64,000 nucleotides of DNA from Tetragonia tetragonoides (lineage: Eukaryota; Streptophyta; Magnoliopsida; Caryophyllales; Aizoaceae): the NCBI GenBank assembly GCA_038025085.1, contig CM076139.1:20787307-20851306 (forward strand), in the 5' to 3' direction. Position numbers and translations under genes: made by a program. Below are positions 46,444 to 57,261 of this stretch, in pieces (position 1 is the first letter of the stretch; each line of letters starts with the position of its first letter). The notes beneath the pieces were generated by a model. The model searched no databases, was not told the origin of the DNA, and saw only the letters and a program-made list of their open reading frames with translations.

Positions 46444-46615
46444 ATTAGAATCCATTTCAACACTACAAAATAAAGGCAAAACATAATTTTAGAAATCAGA
46501 AACTAAGAGAACGAAAAATCGAAAATAATAACAAAATCAAAATTCAAATTACCTTTAACAAAACGAACGCGATTTAGGGTTTAAGAAAGGGGAAAATCAA
46601 GTTGCCGGTTTCAGA

Positions 46616-46618
<3 letters not shown>

Positions 46619-46653
<35 letters not shown>
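46619..46653. repeat. (GA)n microsatellite in element C
   Basis: About 17 GA units; on the minus strand this is part of the CT-rich leader-like sequence at the right end of element C. Confidence 0.95.
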
Positions 46654-46657
<4 letters not shown>

Positions 46658-47158
46658 TGCTGGTGCTTTGCTTCAGTCGACGGAGAGTGAGAAAATAGTA
46701 ACCCCCATTGTTAATAGAGAGAAAATGAACTATATGAAGCTAGAGTAAACATCAATTAATTAAAGACAGAGAAGATTGAGCTTCAAATATCTTCAATCAT
46801 GGTGGATTAAGAGAAAATCGTGCTTCAAATATGCTTCAATCATGGTAGATAGAGAGAAAATCGAGGTTGAAGATGAATCAATCAGTTGAAGATAGTAGGC
46901 AGTAGCCGCCATTTTTGAGTTGGAAAAGAAGAGAGAAAACGGGGGGCTGTCGTTTTTGGGAAGTTTTTAGGAGAGAGAAAATACAGGGGACTAAAACGCG
47001 ACGTTTATCTTTTTCTTCTTTTCTTGTCCAACGCGAGCTTCAGCGGTCATTCGGATTAAATCGTAGCCCTTAGATTTGAACTATTGAACGACTATGATTA
47101 GTTCTCATAGAATGTGGAGTTCTCAATTTGATCCAAATTCTATATTATATATATATAT

Positions 47159-47780
47159 TCCAGTTCCTGTGCGAACTATCAATTATACGCGAACTGTGCG
47201 AACCAACAAATAAGGACCGTAGATCTAGGCAATTACTGGTCCTGATCATCCACCAAATCTCAAGCTATAGTTGGGTTCTAGACTTCTAGTGTTTTAGTCC
47301 ACGAGTCTAGGCAAACGAAGAATAGAAAAGGAAAATAAGGTGACTTGTCTCACCGATTTGCCAACCGAACAAATAATAATGTTCACGTTGATTTATATTT
47401 TCGGCAATATTCATACATGGGGTTCTGCTATCCAGCATAGATTCTTGAACCAGGAGCTTGACACTTGAACCAAAAAGCTAAAAACTTGGAACAGTACGCG
47501 TGGTTCAGATGGGAGAGGGCCTGGTTGGGATGTGGGTGAGGAGAGAGAAAGCCACCAATGCTGATGACTGGTGTCGGCGACGAGCTGTACTGGTGAAGCT
47601 GACGGTGACATTGTCAGGGATAAAGTTTGGGGAAAGGAGGAGAGAGAGTGTGGAGTGGAGTGAGACATTGCTTGTGGGTCATGGGTGTGTGATTTAATGT
47701 CAACCGCTCGATCAAAAAGTGAATGATGAATGGCTCAGATCTAGAGTTCGCACAGTTCGCTTCACACCTGAATTTTGATT
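47159..47780. mobile_element. element D: small TA-flanked inverted-repeat element
   Basis: Begins right after the TA tract shared with C and ends before TATATGTATATATA (47781-47793). The left side has CCTGTGCGAACT and GCGAACTGTGCGAACC. The right side mirrored has CAGGTGTGAAGCGAACTGTGCGAACT, so GCGAACTGTGCGAAC is a perfect 15-bp inverted match. GATCT follows on both sides. About 620 bp, no coding capacity recognised. Confidence 0.65.
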
Positions 47781-49094
47781 ATATGTATATATAAGTGAGC
47801 CCATTTTGTGTGTCCACGACACGTAGGATGTCATGTAAGCATCTAAAATCGTGTGGGCATAACACCTAAAATGCCATGTAAGCGCCAAGTTCGTGTGGTG
47901 ATGACGCGTATGCCGCTACCTAAGCCTCCATCCAAGTGTGTCAAACATTAATTAATAATTATTATTTGACTTGTTCATAAACACAACCTATTATATTTTT
48001 TATCATATTGTTAATATTATAAAATAAAATAACTTTTGTTACGCAACTTTAAAAATTATAATTCTTCCTCCAATGTATCAGGTTCGGAAAATACTTCAAA
48101 ATGAGATACATATGTACTATGTCCTATAAAGTTGGGTTCTTTTCGTGGGAGGATGACATGTGAGACGCCACATAGGAGGGATATATTCGTGTGAAGATGA
48201 CACTTAGGCGCCACATCGGTATACGTATAAAGTGAGTCCAATTCGTGTGGGCACAACACGTAGGATGCCACGTACGAGGTGTAAATTCGTGTGATGATAA
48301 CCCCTAAGCGCCCACGTAAGCAAAACTTGCCAGATATACTAACAACTCACCATCCAAGTGTCACTCATTAATGCCTTATCATTAGTTGATTTTATTACAT
48401 ATTTATTAGCATTTTTTTATATTACAACATAGAAAAAAACTTTAGTTACATAAGTCAAAAACTTATAAATCTTGGTTCAATGGATTGGATTTGAAAAAGT
48501 TCAAAATGAGATATATGTCTTATAAAAGTTGGGTCATTTCCTGGCGATGATGACATGTAGGATGACACATGAGAGAAAATGTTCGTGTGAAGATTACATG
48601 TAGATGACACTTGTGTACAACTTGGTTAAATAACAATAAACGACACTTCTAACAATACCTTAACTATTTGATGTCATATGTATTTAACTTGACCTTTAAT
48701 CTTTTGTAGCATAAATGAAATTTATTTAAGTGGTACGTTCCTACATGATCTATTTAACTAATATGAATTGGATTAAACTAAATTGAACTAATAATAAATT
48801 GAGAGAATAAAGTCTTAGTATACTCGAAGAAAGGTTTATTAATCTTTATCTCTCTTTTTTCTTTTTAGAGTTTTGATGTAGGCTAAAATTATGTTTATAA
48901 ATTAATCTTTTTTACATTCATTCTAATTTTGATGTAGATCGATTTAAAGGGACATTTCATACCAAAAATATTAAAATAATCAAATATTAGAATTAATTGT
49001 GCAGTATAAAACAAGCATGAGGTATCACTTAAGAAGTTATTTTCATTTTCGAGAGATATTCACGAGTTCGTGCGGAGCACGGAGATAAAACTAG
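47781..49094 (+). mobile_element. non-autonomous Helitron-like element, copy 2 (different family)
   Basis: The 3' end has a hairpin (CGTGC-GGA-GCACG, 49069-49081) followed 9 bases later by CTAG (49091-49094) and T, as in Helitrons. The interior repeats a degenerate unit of the type TTCGTGTGNNGATGACACGTAGGNNGCCAC about ten times. The 5' end after the TA tract is uncertain. No protein is encoded. Confidence 0.65.
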
Positions 49095-49580
49095 TACTTG
49101 ACCATTTTTAAATTAAATACTATTTTACCGTTATATTTATAAGTATTAGAGCACTTAAAGTCACCACTTCCATGAGTTTTATAGTTGTGAGTTTTATAAT
49201 TGTGGGAAAAATAAGTATTTTGACGTGGTAAAATATATTTGCCTAATTTTATGGTATAAGCGCATGTAATGTGATGAGTGTTACATATAGACTCATTTTT
49301 ATATTGTGGGTATTACGTAGTAGGTGATATTTTACTAACATTTACGACTACAAGCGTAGGTCATATGACAACGAATATGCGACTAATATTTGTTTGACTA
49401 ATTTATGGGGATAAGCACATGTAATGTGACAAAGGTCACATTCAAAGTCATCATTTTCAAGTTATAATATATAGTTGTAGGTATTACATGATAGGTGATA
49501 TTTGACTAATATTTGCGGGGATAAGCGCAGGTTATGTGACAATTAACATGTGACTGATATTTGTGGAATAAGTGTAGGTA
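49095..49580 (+). repeat. Helitron-family internal repeat sequence
   Basis: Contains several ATAAGCGCATGTAATGTGA-like units (about 49256, 49410, 49523), the same motif that recurs inside Helitron copy 1. No clear ends of its own. Confidence 0.5.
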
Positions 49581-49812
49581 TATTTTGGGTAAGATCGCAA
49601 ATAACATGACAAGTGTCACAATATGATTGGTCATTTTATTATTTTATTATTTTTGTTTTTATTTTGGTGAGTAATTGTCAAATATCCTATAGTAATGGCT
49701 ATAGCTTATTCATATATTTTTTTCCTTTAGTTAGAATTACACTGAAATAATCTAAAATGGCATTAATGTGCAGTCTTAATGTTTTTTATTGGGTATAGAT
49801 CAGATGATGAAT
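49581..49812 (+). mobile_element. Helitron copy 3, 5' part (split by the gypsy element)
   Basis: TTTTGGGTAAGATCGC and the following ~220 bases parallel Helitron copy 1 (from 25666). The match stops at GATGATGAAT and resumes at 61854, on the far side of the gypsy element. Confidence 0.75.
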
Positions 49813-50111
49813 TGTGATACCCCAATATTTTCTATAATTATTATATTAATTTATAAATGATTTATAAATAGTTTTGGAGATTAAATCGTATATTCATTCA
49901 AGGATTCGATTTATTCAATTAAAACCATAATAATATAAATTATTATTATAGGACTTTCATAAATTGCATTTATTAATTTTGAGGAGTTTAATTAAAATGT
50001 TTTATATATGAATAAGAATTATTCATATAGTTTTAATTAGTTTTTTAAATCAGAAAATTATTAAATAAATTCCTAAACCTAGTAGTACTTGACTTGGGTT
50101 GACTGAGGGCC

Positions 50112-50120
50112 TATATAAGG
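50112..50120 (+). promoter_or_regulatory. TATA box in the gypsy 5' LTR
   Basis: TATATAAGG lies about 45 bases before a CT-rich tract, the usual layout of a plant pol II promoter with a pyrimidine-rich leader. The same string is in the 3' LTR near 59459. Confidence 0.6.
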
Positions 50121-50163
50121 AAAAGGTGAGCCAATTTATCAGTTTTGCAAACTGAGCCAAAAC

Positions 50164-50165
<2 letters not shown>

Positions 50166-50226
<61 letters not shown>
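50166..50226. repeat. (CT)n microsatellite in the gypsy 5' LTR
   Basis: About 30 CT units. The 3' LTR counterpart at 59509-59587 is longer. Confidence 0.95.
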
Positions 50227-50232
<6 letters not shown>

Positions 50233-52500
50233 AAAGCTCTCTCTTTCTCTCTCTCCTCTCGCCGGCTCTCTCCTCTCTCTCACCCCAGCCGTGCACCTCA
50301 CCGGAGAACCACCGGACCGTCGCCCCTCTTCCCGGCGGTAAGCCTCCCTCCTTCTCCCTCTATTTTTCTCTTTCTTTTTTCCTTTCTCTTTCTCCTTGCG
50401 TCACGACCCCTCCCCCTCCTGTTCGTCGTCGCGCCGTCGCAGGGCCACGACGGCACCACCAGGCAGCGCCTGGGTGGTCGCCGGTGATGGCCCAGGCCAC
50501 GAGACCGAGCCCTGCTCTCTCTCTCTCTCTCTCTCTCTTCTTCTCTCTCGTGTTCTCTCCCTCTCTCGCTTTTGCGACTTTCTCTCTCCTCTCTTCGCCG
50601 GAGCTCCGGCGACCACCACCACCGGCCATGGTGGCCAGTGGGTGGTGGTGGTGGGGATGGGTCGGGTTATGGGTCCCATGCATGGGTACCCGTGACCTAG
50701 ATCTAGTTTTGAAGTTAGGGTTTCGTTTTTATATTTTTCGTAATTATTAATTCGATTTTCAGTATTTTTGATTTAATATTTTTATTTTTCTGCACTCATT
50801 CGGAATCGGGATTCGGATTTTCAAAAGCCTAGATTGGTTTAAATAAATCAAGACATTTAATAAAAATATCATAATGAGATTTTGTTACTGTTTGTATTTT
50901 CGTACATAATTAATACTGATTCAGTAATTGTTTTTAATTAGGACCTAAGGAGCAAGCGTGATTATCGTGGATTGGTTGGAGTATACTTACTGTTGGTAGC
51001 GTGTTAGTGGTAAGCGCTCGTGCCTACATTCTTCCAAAGCCCCATCAAAACTATTTTGATGTGTTATGTGCTAATTGGGAATTTGTTGTGAAGTTAATAT
51101 GCAAAGCATGATTAAATTATATACTCGTTATTATGAGATTTCTTAAGCATGTTCACTGCTGTTTATCGTTTATAATTAGCATGTTGATGTTATCATATTT
51201 TGGGAATTAATTAGTCCATATGATGATTATTGGACAATTGTTGAATAGCGAATTATTAATATTATTATGCTATTAATTATATGCTAATTGGTATGGGTAT
51301 TATTGAATGCTAGTGAGCACCTATATATTATCGTTGAATGTCTTTGGTGATTTGTGAATTTTTGGATATCATATTACCCTGCCAAAATGCTGCCGAAATT
51401 GTGCTAGACATTACTTGTCATCCTTATTGAATTATCGTCGTTATTGAATTAAAGCATGTTTAATTCTCATCGTATTGAATTATCGTTACCGTTATTATTT
51501 ACTATTCATTGTCTAGAGCATGAAATGAATTAGTAAGTCGTGGTCTCTTAGTACCACTTATGTCAACCAATGCAAATTATGTGAATTGAATTAAATGAGA
51601 GTAAGACTCCTAATGGATCCCTAGGAGTAGTCGAGCAATCGGGATTGCACCTAATGGTGTAGTTCAAGGGATGAGTGATTCCCAAGTTACTTATGGACAC
51701 CTCGCAGTGTGTCTGGGACGGATCATTTCCCATTTATTAAGTCCTCTAGGCTCGTGTAATTGTACTAGAGGTAGTGTGCACACTAGAGTCATTAAGCTCA
51801 TGGCGTGATTGTATCTTCGATGAACAGTATGGGTAATCGCTGTTCTATTCGCTCTCTTACATCTCTCTAATCAAGAGGGATTGTCTATGTCGTATTTCGT
51901 GTGATCACTATACAAGAATTGCATATAAAAGAATGCGGTTGTGCGTATGCTTGTTTATATGCTTATGTGCGTATGCAAATGAATTTCAATGATTATTCTA
52001 AAACCTCATGTAAGGTTTGCGAAATATTTTTACTGGGTACGGATGACGTTTATTCAGTTTATCTGATTTTTGTTTCTCTTTTGTTTCTTTTCTTTTCTTC
52101 TGTATTTTTGTTTCCGTCACGGAAACCAAAGTGCAAGTTTAGTTGATTGAGGACGTACAGCTTGGAAGGTTGAGTTGGCGTCAGTTTATAGAACTGCTTT
52201 TGTTAAGATAGATCGTGGGATTATTTGATTTGGTTTTGGCTCTCGAAGGCAAGTTGTAATAAATTTGGTTTAATGGTTTTAGCTCACTATATAGACAACT
52301 CTGATATTAACTGTTTAGTTTGTTTAGTTCTTTAGTAAGCTCCTTTTGATGCCTAGTCTTTCTTTCTGCTTAGCATTTACTCCTTAGTGATAAATGTTCC
52401 AGTAACGCCTTTGGATTTGGGACGGTTCAGTGGTGTCGAGTCATGGATAATGGCGTCGATAGTTCCCTGAAAATCGTTGTAAATTCGAGGGTGTTACAAA

Positions 52501-52512
52501 TGGTATCAGAGC
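52501..52512 (+). other. primer binding site (tRNA-Met type)
   Basis: TGGTATCAGAGC two bases after the 5' LTR. Confidence 0.95.
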
Positions 52513-52692
52513 CCTAGGTTTAAAAAGGTTGCTTAAGATTAATTAATGAATTAATAAAGATCAGTTTCATTTTGGGGAAAATAAAATATAATTAAAGTCG
52601 TTCGGCGTGGTAGTCCTAGAAGATAGGAACTATTTGAAATCACTTTGCTTGTGATTTATAATGTTCTTATTGTTTGATTGTCTACCTGTAGA

Positions 52693-53617
52693 TGGTAAGG
52701 ACAAGAAAGACTGCGCGAATGACGACCGCACACCAAAGGGCACGCTTTCTAGCTCATCGTCCACCACCTGCAGAATATGTATCTTCATCGGATAGCGAGT
52801 CGACAAGAAACGACGCGAACCCGCGCAAGACCGCGCCGCGCACGTGATTGCCGCACGCGACGAGGCCACACGCCCAGCGCCGATTCCCGCGCCTATAGCC
52901 GCGCCTGTACCTGCCCCAGTTGCCGCACCTGCTGCATGCGTGGAGGAAGAGGAAGATCCCTCCGAACATACAGCGCCGGAAGAGCATGATGACATGCCGG
53001 ATTTGGAAGATACTAGTGCCGAGAGCGACAACAACATCGCGCCTACTCCTGCACCTATTGTTACACCTACTCCTGCTGCTAATTGGTCTCCTCCTGTGGA
53101 GCCGTTCTTTGCTACTGATGCTGAGCTCGAGGATATACGTATCTACATACGATGTGCTTATACTAAGATCGAGCATTATCAGTACGAGAATCGCACGAGT
53201 CTACATGAAGGCTTATGGGTAGAGCTACTGCTAGCTGGTCTGCCTAACATCCCTCCTTGGATGGGACTCAAGGAGAAGTACGACGACGTAGTCTCCAAGA
53301 GCGGTCACTTGCACGAGAAGAAGTACGGTGAAGGTACGAGATGGTCTCTTTGCTTTAGAGGCGTCACACCTGAGTTATGCCTATCCGAGTTCGAGTGGAA
53401 GGTGAACCACGTGCTAGTGCCTGCGCCGAAAGGTATGTGCGAGTACTGCTGGACCAAGAAGCGCAATCATGCAGATGATTTTAGGAAGCGTTTCATGCCC
53501 CAGAAATTCGGTGGATATGCTTATCCATACACGCCCTGCAAAGAGGTGAAGCCTAGGAGGAAGGACGATCATGACGAGTCCCCTAGCGCGAAGAAAATGT
53601 GTGCTAGTGTCAAGTAG
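52693..53617 (+). pseudogene. additional ORF between primer site and gag of the gypsy element
   Basis: The ATG at 52693 opens a basic N-terminus (MVRTRKTARMTTAHQRARFL) that runs about 50 codons to a stop near 52845. A second frame carries on from 52844 to 53617 (257 codons), so one long ORF of about 300 codons with a single frameshift is likely. The second part has a Pro/Ala repeat region, an acidic region (VEEEEDPSEHTAPEEHDDMP) and a folded-looking C-terminal part with aromatic and Cys residues (MCEYCWTKKRNHADDF). It lacks the gag signature, which lies downstream at 54318. I do not recognise the domain. Chromoviruses of this lineage usually go from primer site to gag without such an ORF. Function unknown. 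Confidence 0.6.
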
Positions 53618-54317
53618 AACTAGATTATTGCCTTACTAGTTTTACTTGAGTTTTATTGAACTTTAGCTATTGTGATGGCCCTGTGTGGTCAATTTTGATG
53701 TTGGTATAGTTGCATAGGCAACAAATATTTATGACTATTATTTACTTGCAATTTGTCTCATTGCAAGACTATTTCATTTGATTATATGATATCGTTGAGA
53801 ATTTGTTTTATATGATCGTTTTATCACATAATTTCATGGTTGACTCATAGCTTCGTAATGCTATCTCGTACTGCTTAGACATGTTGGGAAATCCATGTCG
53901 GAATTATGGCAAAATTTTCATTGAGCCTGATCATATTAATTGTGAGCCAAAGGCTAAGCATGTATTGTATGCAATCAAATGTCATTGTTTATTACCCTAC
54001 TAAAATAGTATGGAGTCTCGATGTGTGAAGTGTGAATGTCATTGCTTATCAATCGTGTGAGACCAATGTGTCTACTTTGTTATTGCATATCGAACTATTA
54101 TACATGAGAACTGAGAACTATTCGAAGCAAGTATGTTGCTTAGACCTACAATGTAAGGTCGATCATTGAAACTTATATGCTATCTGCTAAATTTCAAGAG
54201 ATTGGTTTCAATTACAACCTATATCTCTCAATTAGACCTCAATTTGGGTCGAATGTGCCAATTTTGCTGAAATTGCGACCAACCATTGCTCTTTTATTAT
54301 GTCTCAGATTTGTTATA

Positions 54318-55870
54318 ATGGCAACCAACAACCGACTCGCGAGACTAGAAGTAGGTCTTACCAATGTTGTTGAGCACATCACGCGCCAGCTAGAGCGCCA
54401 AGAGGAAGATCACAACACACAGAATCCTGAGACGCGCAACTTTAGGGATTTCGATGCACTCAAACCTCCGACGTTTGAGGGTGGCTCTGAGCCCACCAAG
54501 CTTCAGAACTGGATTACTGAGTTTGAGAAGTTATTTAGGGCGACTAATCTGTCCAACAACATGAAGGTCAACACCGCTACGTACTACCTGAAGGGTGAGG
54601 CTAACAAGTGGTGGAGCGATGTGGGCACTGATCTACTCACCATTGAGGAATATGGGTGGACCGAGTTCAAAGAGTCTATTCGTGAACGGTTCTATCCAAG
54701 AGCTGTCCATCGCCAGAAGTAACGAAAATTCGAGAACATCTATCAAGGAAAGCTATCTGTGGCTGAGTACGCAACAAAGTTCAACGAGCTTGCTGCTTTT
54801 GCACCTAACTTGGTGACGACCGAAGCTGAACGGGTCGAGAGGTTCGAGGATGGTTTGAAGTGGGACATTCAGCGTTATGTTATGGGAAACTCGCTGACGT
54901 CCCAAGGATCGTATGAGAAAGCCTTGAACCAAGAGCGTGCTGTGGATCGTCGTGATTCGTTGCTCGGAAAACATAAACATGACGAAGGGAATTCTTCCCA
55001 GTCAGGTGGCGCAGATAAGAGGCCAAGGACGAACAACGGTAATCACAATAACCAAGGTGGTCAAAACCACAACGGGAACAGGAATCGTGACTCGAATAGT
55101 CATAGAGCTACGATCTTAGCTAGGAGGAATACGCCTTGTAGTCGCTGCAACAAGACGCATTCTGGCAAGAATTGTCGTGGCGATGTACTTCAATGATACG
55201 AGTGCAACAAGCCTGGTCACAAAGCTTCTGAATGCTGGAGTCGTGGAAGGAACGACAATGGTGGTGGAAATGAAAATGGTAATCGCGGAAATGGTGGTAA
55301 CTACAGTGGAAATGGGGGTTACAACAACAACAACCGCAACAATACTGCTGCTCCTGTTTCTAATAATCAAGCACTACTTCCCGCACCTGCCAACCCCGTG
55401 CAAAACAACAACAACAACAATAGGGGGGTGAATGGAAGGGTTTATGTGCTGAACCGCAATGAAGCTGAGGCGAACCCGAATGTGATCGCTGGTACTTTTC
55501 TCGTTAACTCTCAACCTGCTTTTGTTTTGTTTGATAGTGGTGCAACACACTCTATTCTTTCTAAGAGCTTTGCATCTAAGATAGGTTTAGAGCCTAGTTC
55601 TGTGTATAGTGCAAATATTAGGATGCCAGATGGGTCGATTGTTAATTGTAAAGCGTTGTACGAAAAGTGTCCGATTAGGATAGCTGGTTTCGATTTGCCT
55701 GCAGATTTGATTTAGATGGATTTGAAGGATTTTGACGTGATTTTGGGAATGGATTGGTTAGCCAAGTATAGGGCTAAGATTGAGTGCTTTGAACAACGTG
55801 TGTCGTTGCGTGGACCGAAGGGTAGGAGGATTACCTACAAAGGAGTCGTGGTTAAGCCAAAGTTGAAGGT
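54318..55870 (+). pseudogene. gypsy gag and protease remnant
   Basis: From MATNNRLARLEVGLTN the frame carries a chromovirus capsid region (FRDFDALKPPTFEGGSEP, VNTATYYLKGEANKWWSDVG) to an in-frame TAA at 54720. It continues in frame through SVAEYATKFNELAAF to a TGA at 55194 inside the zinc knuckle (YECNKPGHKASEC), and then through an Asn/Gly-rich linker. The protease motif FVLFDSGATHSILS is at about 55530. A TAG at 55713 interrupts it before VILGMDWLAKY. A frame change follows near 55870. Three nonsense codons in one frame make it a clear pseudogene. Confidence 0.92.
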
Positions 55871-55879
55871 AGTGGCAAC

Positions 55880-57261
55880 ATGAAAGCAAAGGAGTGTATG
55901 ACTAAAGGTGAAGAGATTTACCTATGTCATGTAGTAGATACAAGTCGAGAGGTCGAAGTTTCAAAACCTATTCCAGTTGTTTCGGAGTACGCTGACGTCT
56001 TTCCAGACGAGATTCCAGGAATGCCTTTGCAACGCATTATCGACTTCACGATTGACTTAGCTCCAGGTTCTGCTCCGATCTCGAAAGCTCCATATCTTAT
56101 GGCCCCTGCAGAGATGAAAGAACTGAAAACGCAACTCGAGGAACTACTGGAGAAGGGATACATATGCCCGAGTGTATCGCCTTGGGGTGCTCCTGTGCTG
56201 TTCATTCGTAAGAAGGACGGTAGTATGAGACTGTGCATAGACTACCGAGAGTTGAACAAGATCACGATCAAGAATCGTTACCCATTGCCGAGGATTGATG
56301 ATCTATTCGACCAACTGCGTGGAGCGACTGTTTTCTCGAAGATCAATTTACGTTTAGGATACCATCAACTCAGGATTTCCGAGCCTGACATTGCAAAGAC
56401 CGCGTTTAGGATGAGGTATGGACATTACGAGTTCACGGTGATGCCTTTTGGGTTGACGAACGCACCTGCGAAGTTTATGGATTTGATGAACCGTACGTTC
56501 CAGCCTTATCTCGATCAGTTCGTAGTTGTCTTTATTGACGATATTTTGGTCTATTCGAAGAACGCTGCTGAGCACGAGCAACACTTGCGTACCGTTTTGG
56601 AGATTCTACGACGACATCAACTTTACGCCAAGTTGTCAAAGTGCGAGTTTTGGTTAGAAACTGTTTCTTTCTTAGGACACGTGGTGTCTAAGAGTGGAGT
56701 TGCTGTTGACCCGGAAAAGATTAGAGCTTTTATGGACTGGTCCGCACTAAAGAGCGTGACCGAGGTTAGAAGTTTTCTTGGGTTAGCTGGTTACTATCGT
56801 AGGTTTGTGGAAGGATTTTCCAAGATAGCGCAGCCTATGACTAACATAATTAAGAAGACGACGAAGTTCGTGTGGTCTGATAAGTGTGAAGCCGCTTTTC
56901 AAGAGTTGAAGAAACGTCTTACAAGCGCGTCGATTTTGACTTTGCCATTGGGAACTGAAGGTACGAAGTCTATAGTGACGCGTCTAAGCATGGCTTAGGC
57001 TGTGTGTTGATGCAACACTGTAAGGTAGTGGCTTATGCCTCAAGACAACTGAAGAAGCACGAGGATAACTACCCTACTCACGACTTAGAGCTCGCTGGTG
57101 TCGTATTTGCCTTGAAGATTTGGAGACATTATCTCTATGGTTCTGCTGTCACGATGTTTGCGGACCACAAGAGTCTCAAGTTCATATTCACGCAAAAGGA
57201 GTTGAATATGCGACAAAGAAGATGGCGAGAAATATTGACAGAGTACGACATCGACATTTAG
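55880..57261 (+). pseudogene. gypsy reverse transcriptase and RNase H remnant
   Basis: Open from 55880 to 56998 with chromovirus RT motifs ([76 protein letters not shown]). The first catalytic aspartate of motif A, normally in KIDLRSGYHQ, is Asn here ([10 protein letters not shown], near 56345). A frameshift near 56970 moves RNase H ([28 protein letters not shown]) to another frame, which then meets a TAG at 57259. It would not be active. Confidence 0.92.

Larger units (their letters stand above)
33116..47143. mobile_element. element C: TA-flanked element with paired tRNA-like sequences (split by a copia insertion)
   Basis: Bounded by TA tracts (33087-33115 and about 47141-47158). The left end reads GAGAATTGTGAGAATCGATC; the mirrored right end reads TTTGGATCAAATTGAGAACT and later TATGAGAACTAATC, so inverted similarity is weak but present. 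CT-rich, 5' UTR-like sequence faces inward from both ends (33300-33480 on plus; 46560-46980 on minus). The AAAGTTAACCC motif is on the minus strand in the left part (34330-34510) and on the plus strand in the right part (36430-40180). Two tRNA-like sequences face each other at 36.0-36.4 kb. Without the copia element it is about 8.4 kb. No transposase. Confidence 0.6.
49813..52498 (+). repeat. 5' LTR of the gypsy element
   Basis: 2686 bases from TGTGATACCCC to GGGTGTTACA. Contains TATATAAGG (50112-50120) followed by a long CT tract (50166-50226), a likely promoter and leader. Confidence 0.96.

Noticed and set aside
47411..47697. Small frames in element D
   Set aside because: They overlap on both strands inside a 620-bp inverted-repeat element and have no domain.
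50145..50750. 201-codon frame rich in Ser-Leu, and similar frames at 59491-59847
   Set aside because: They are translations of the CT microsatellite and leader in the gypsy LTRs; the lengths change with repeat number.
52630..53176. Minus-strand frames opposite the extra ORF
   Set aside because: Shadows of the Pro/Ala and acidic coding region; the plus strand has the start codon and matches the element's orientation.
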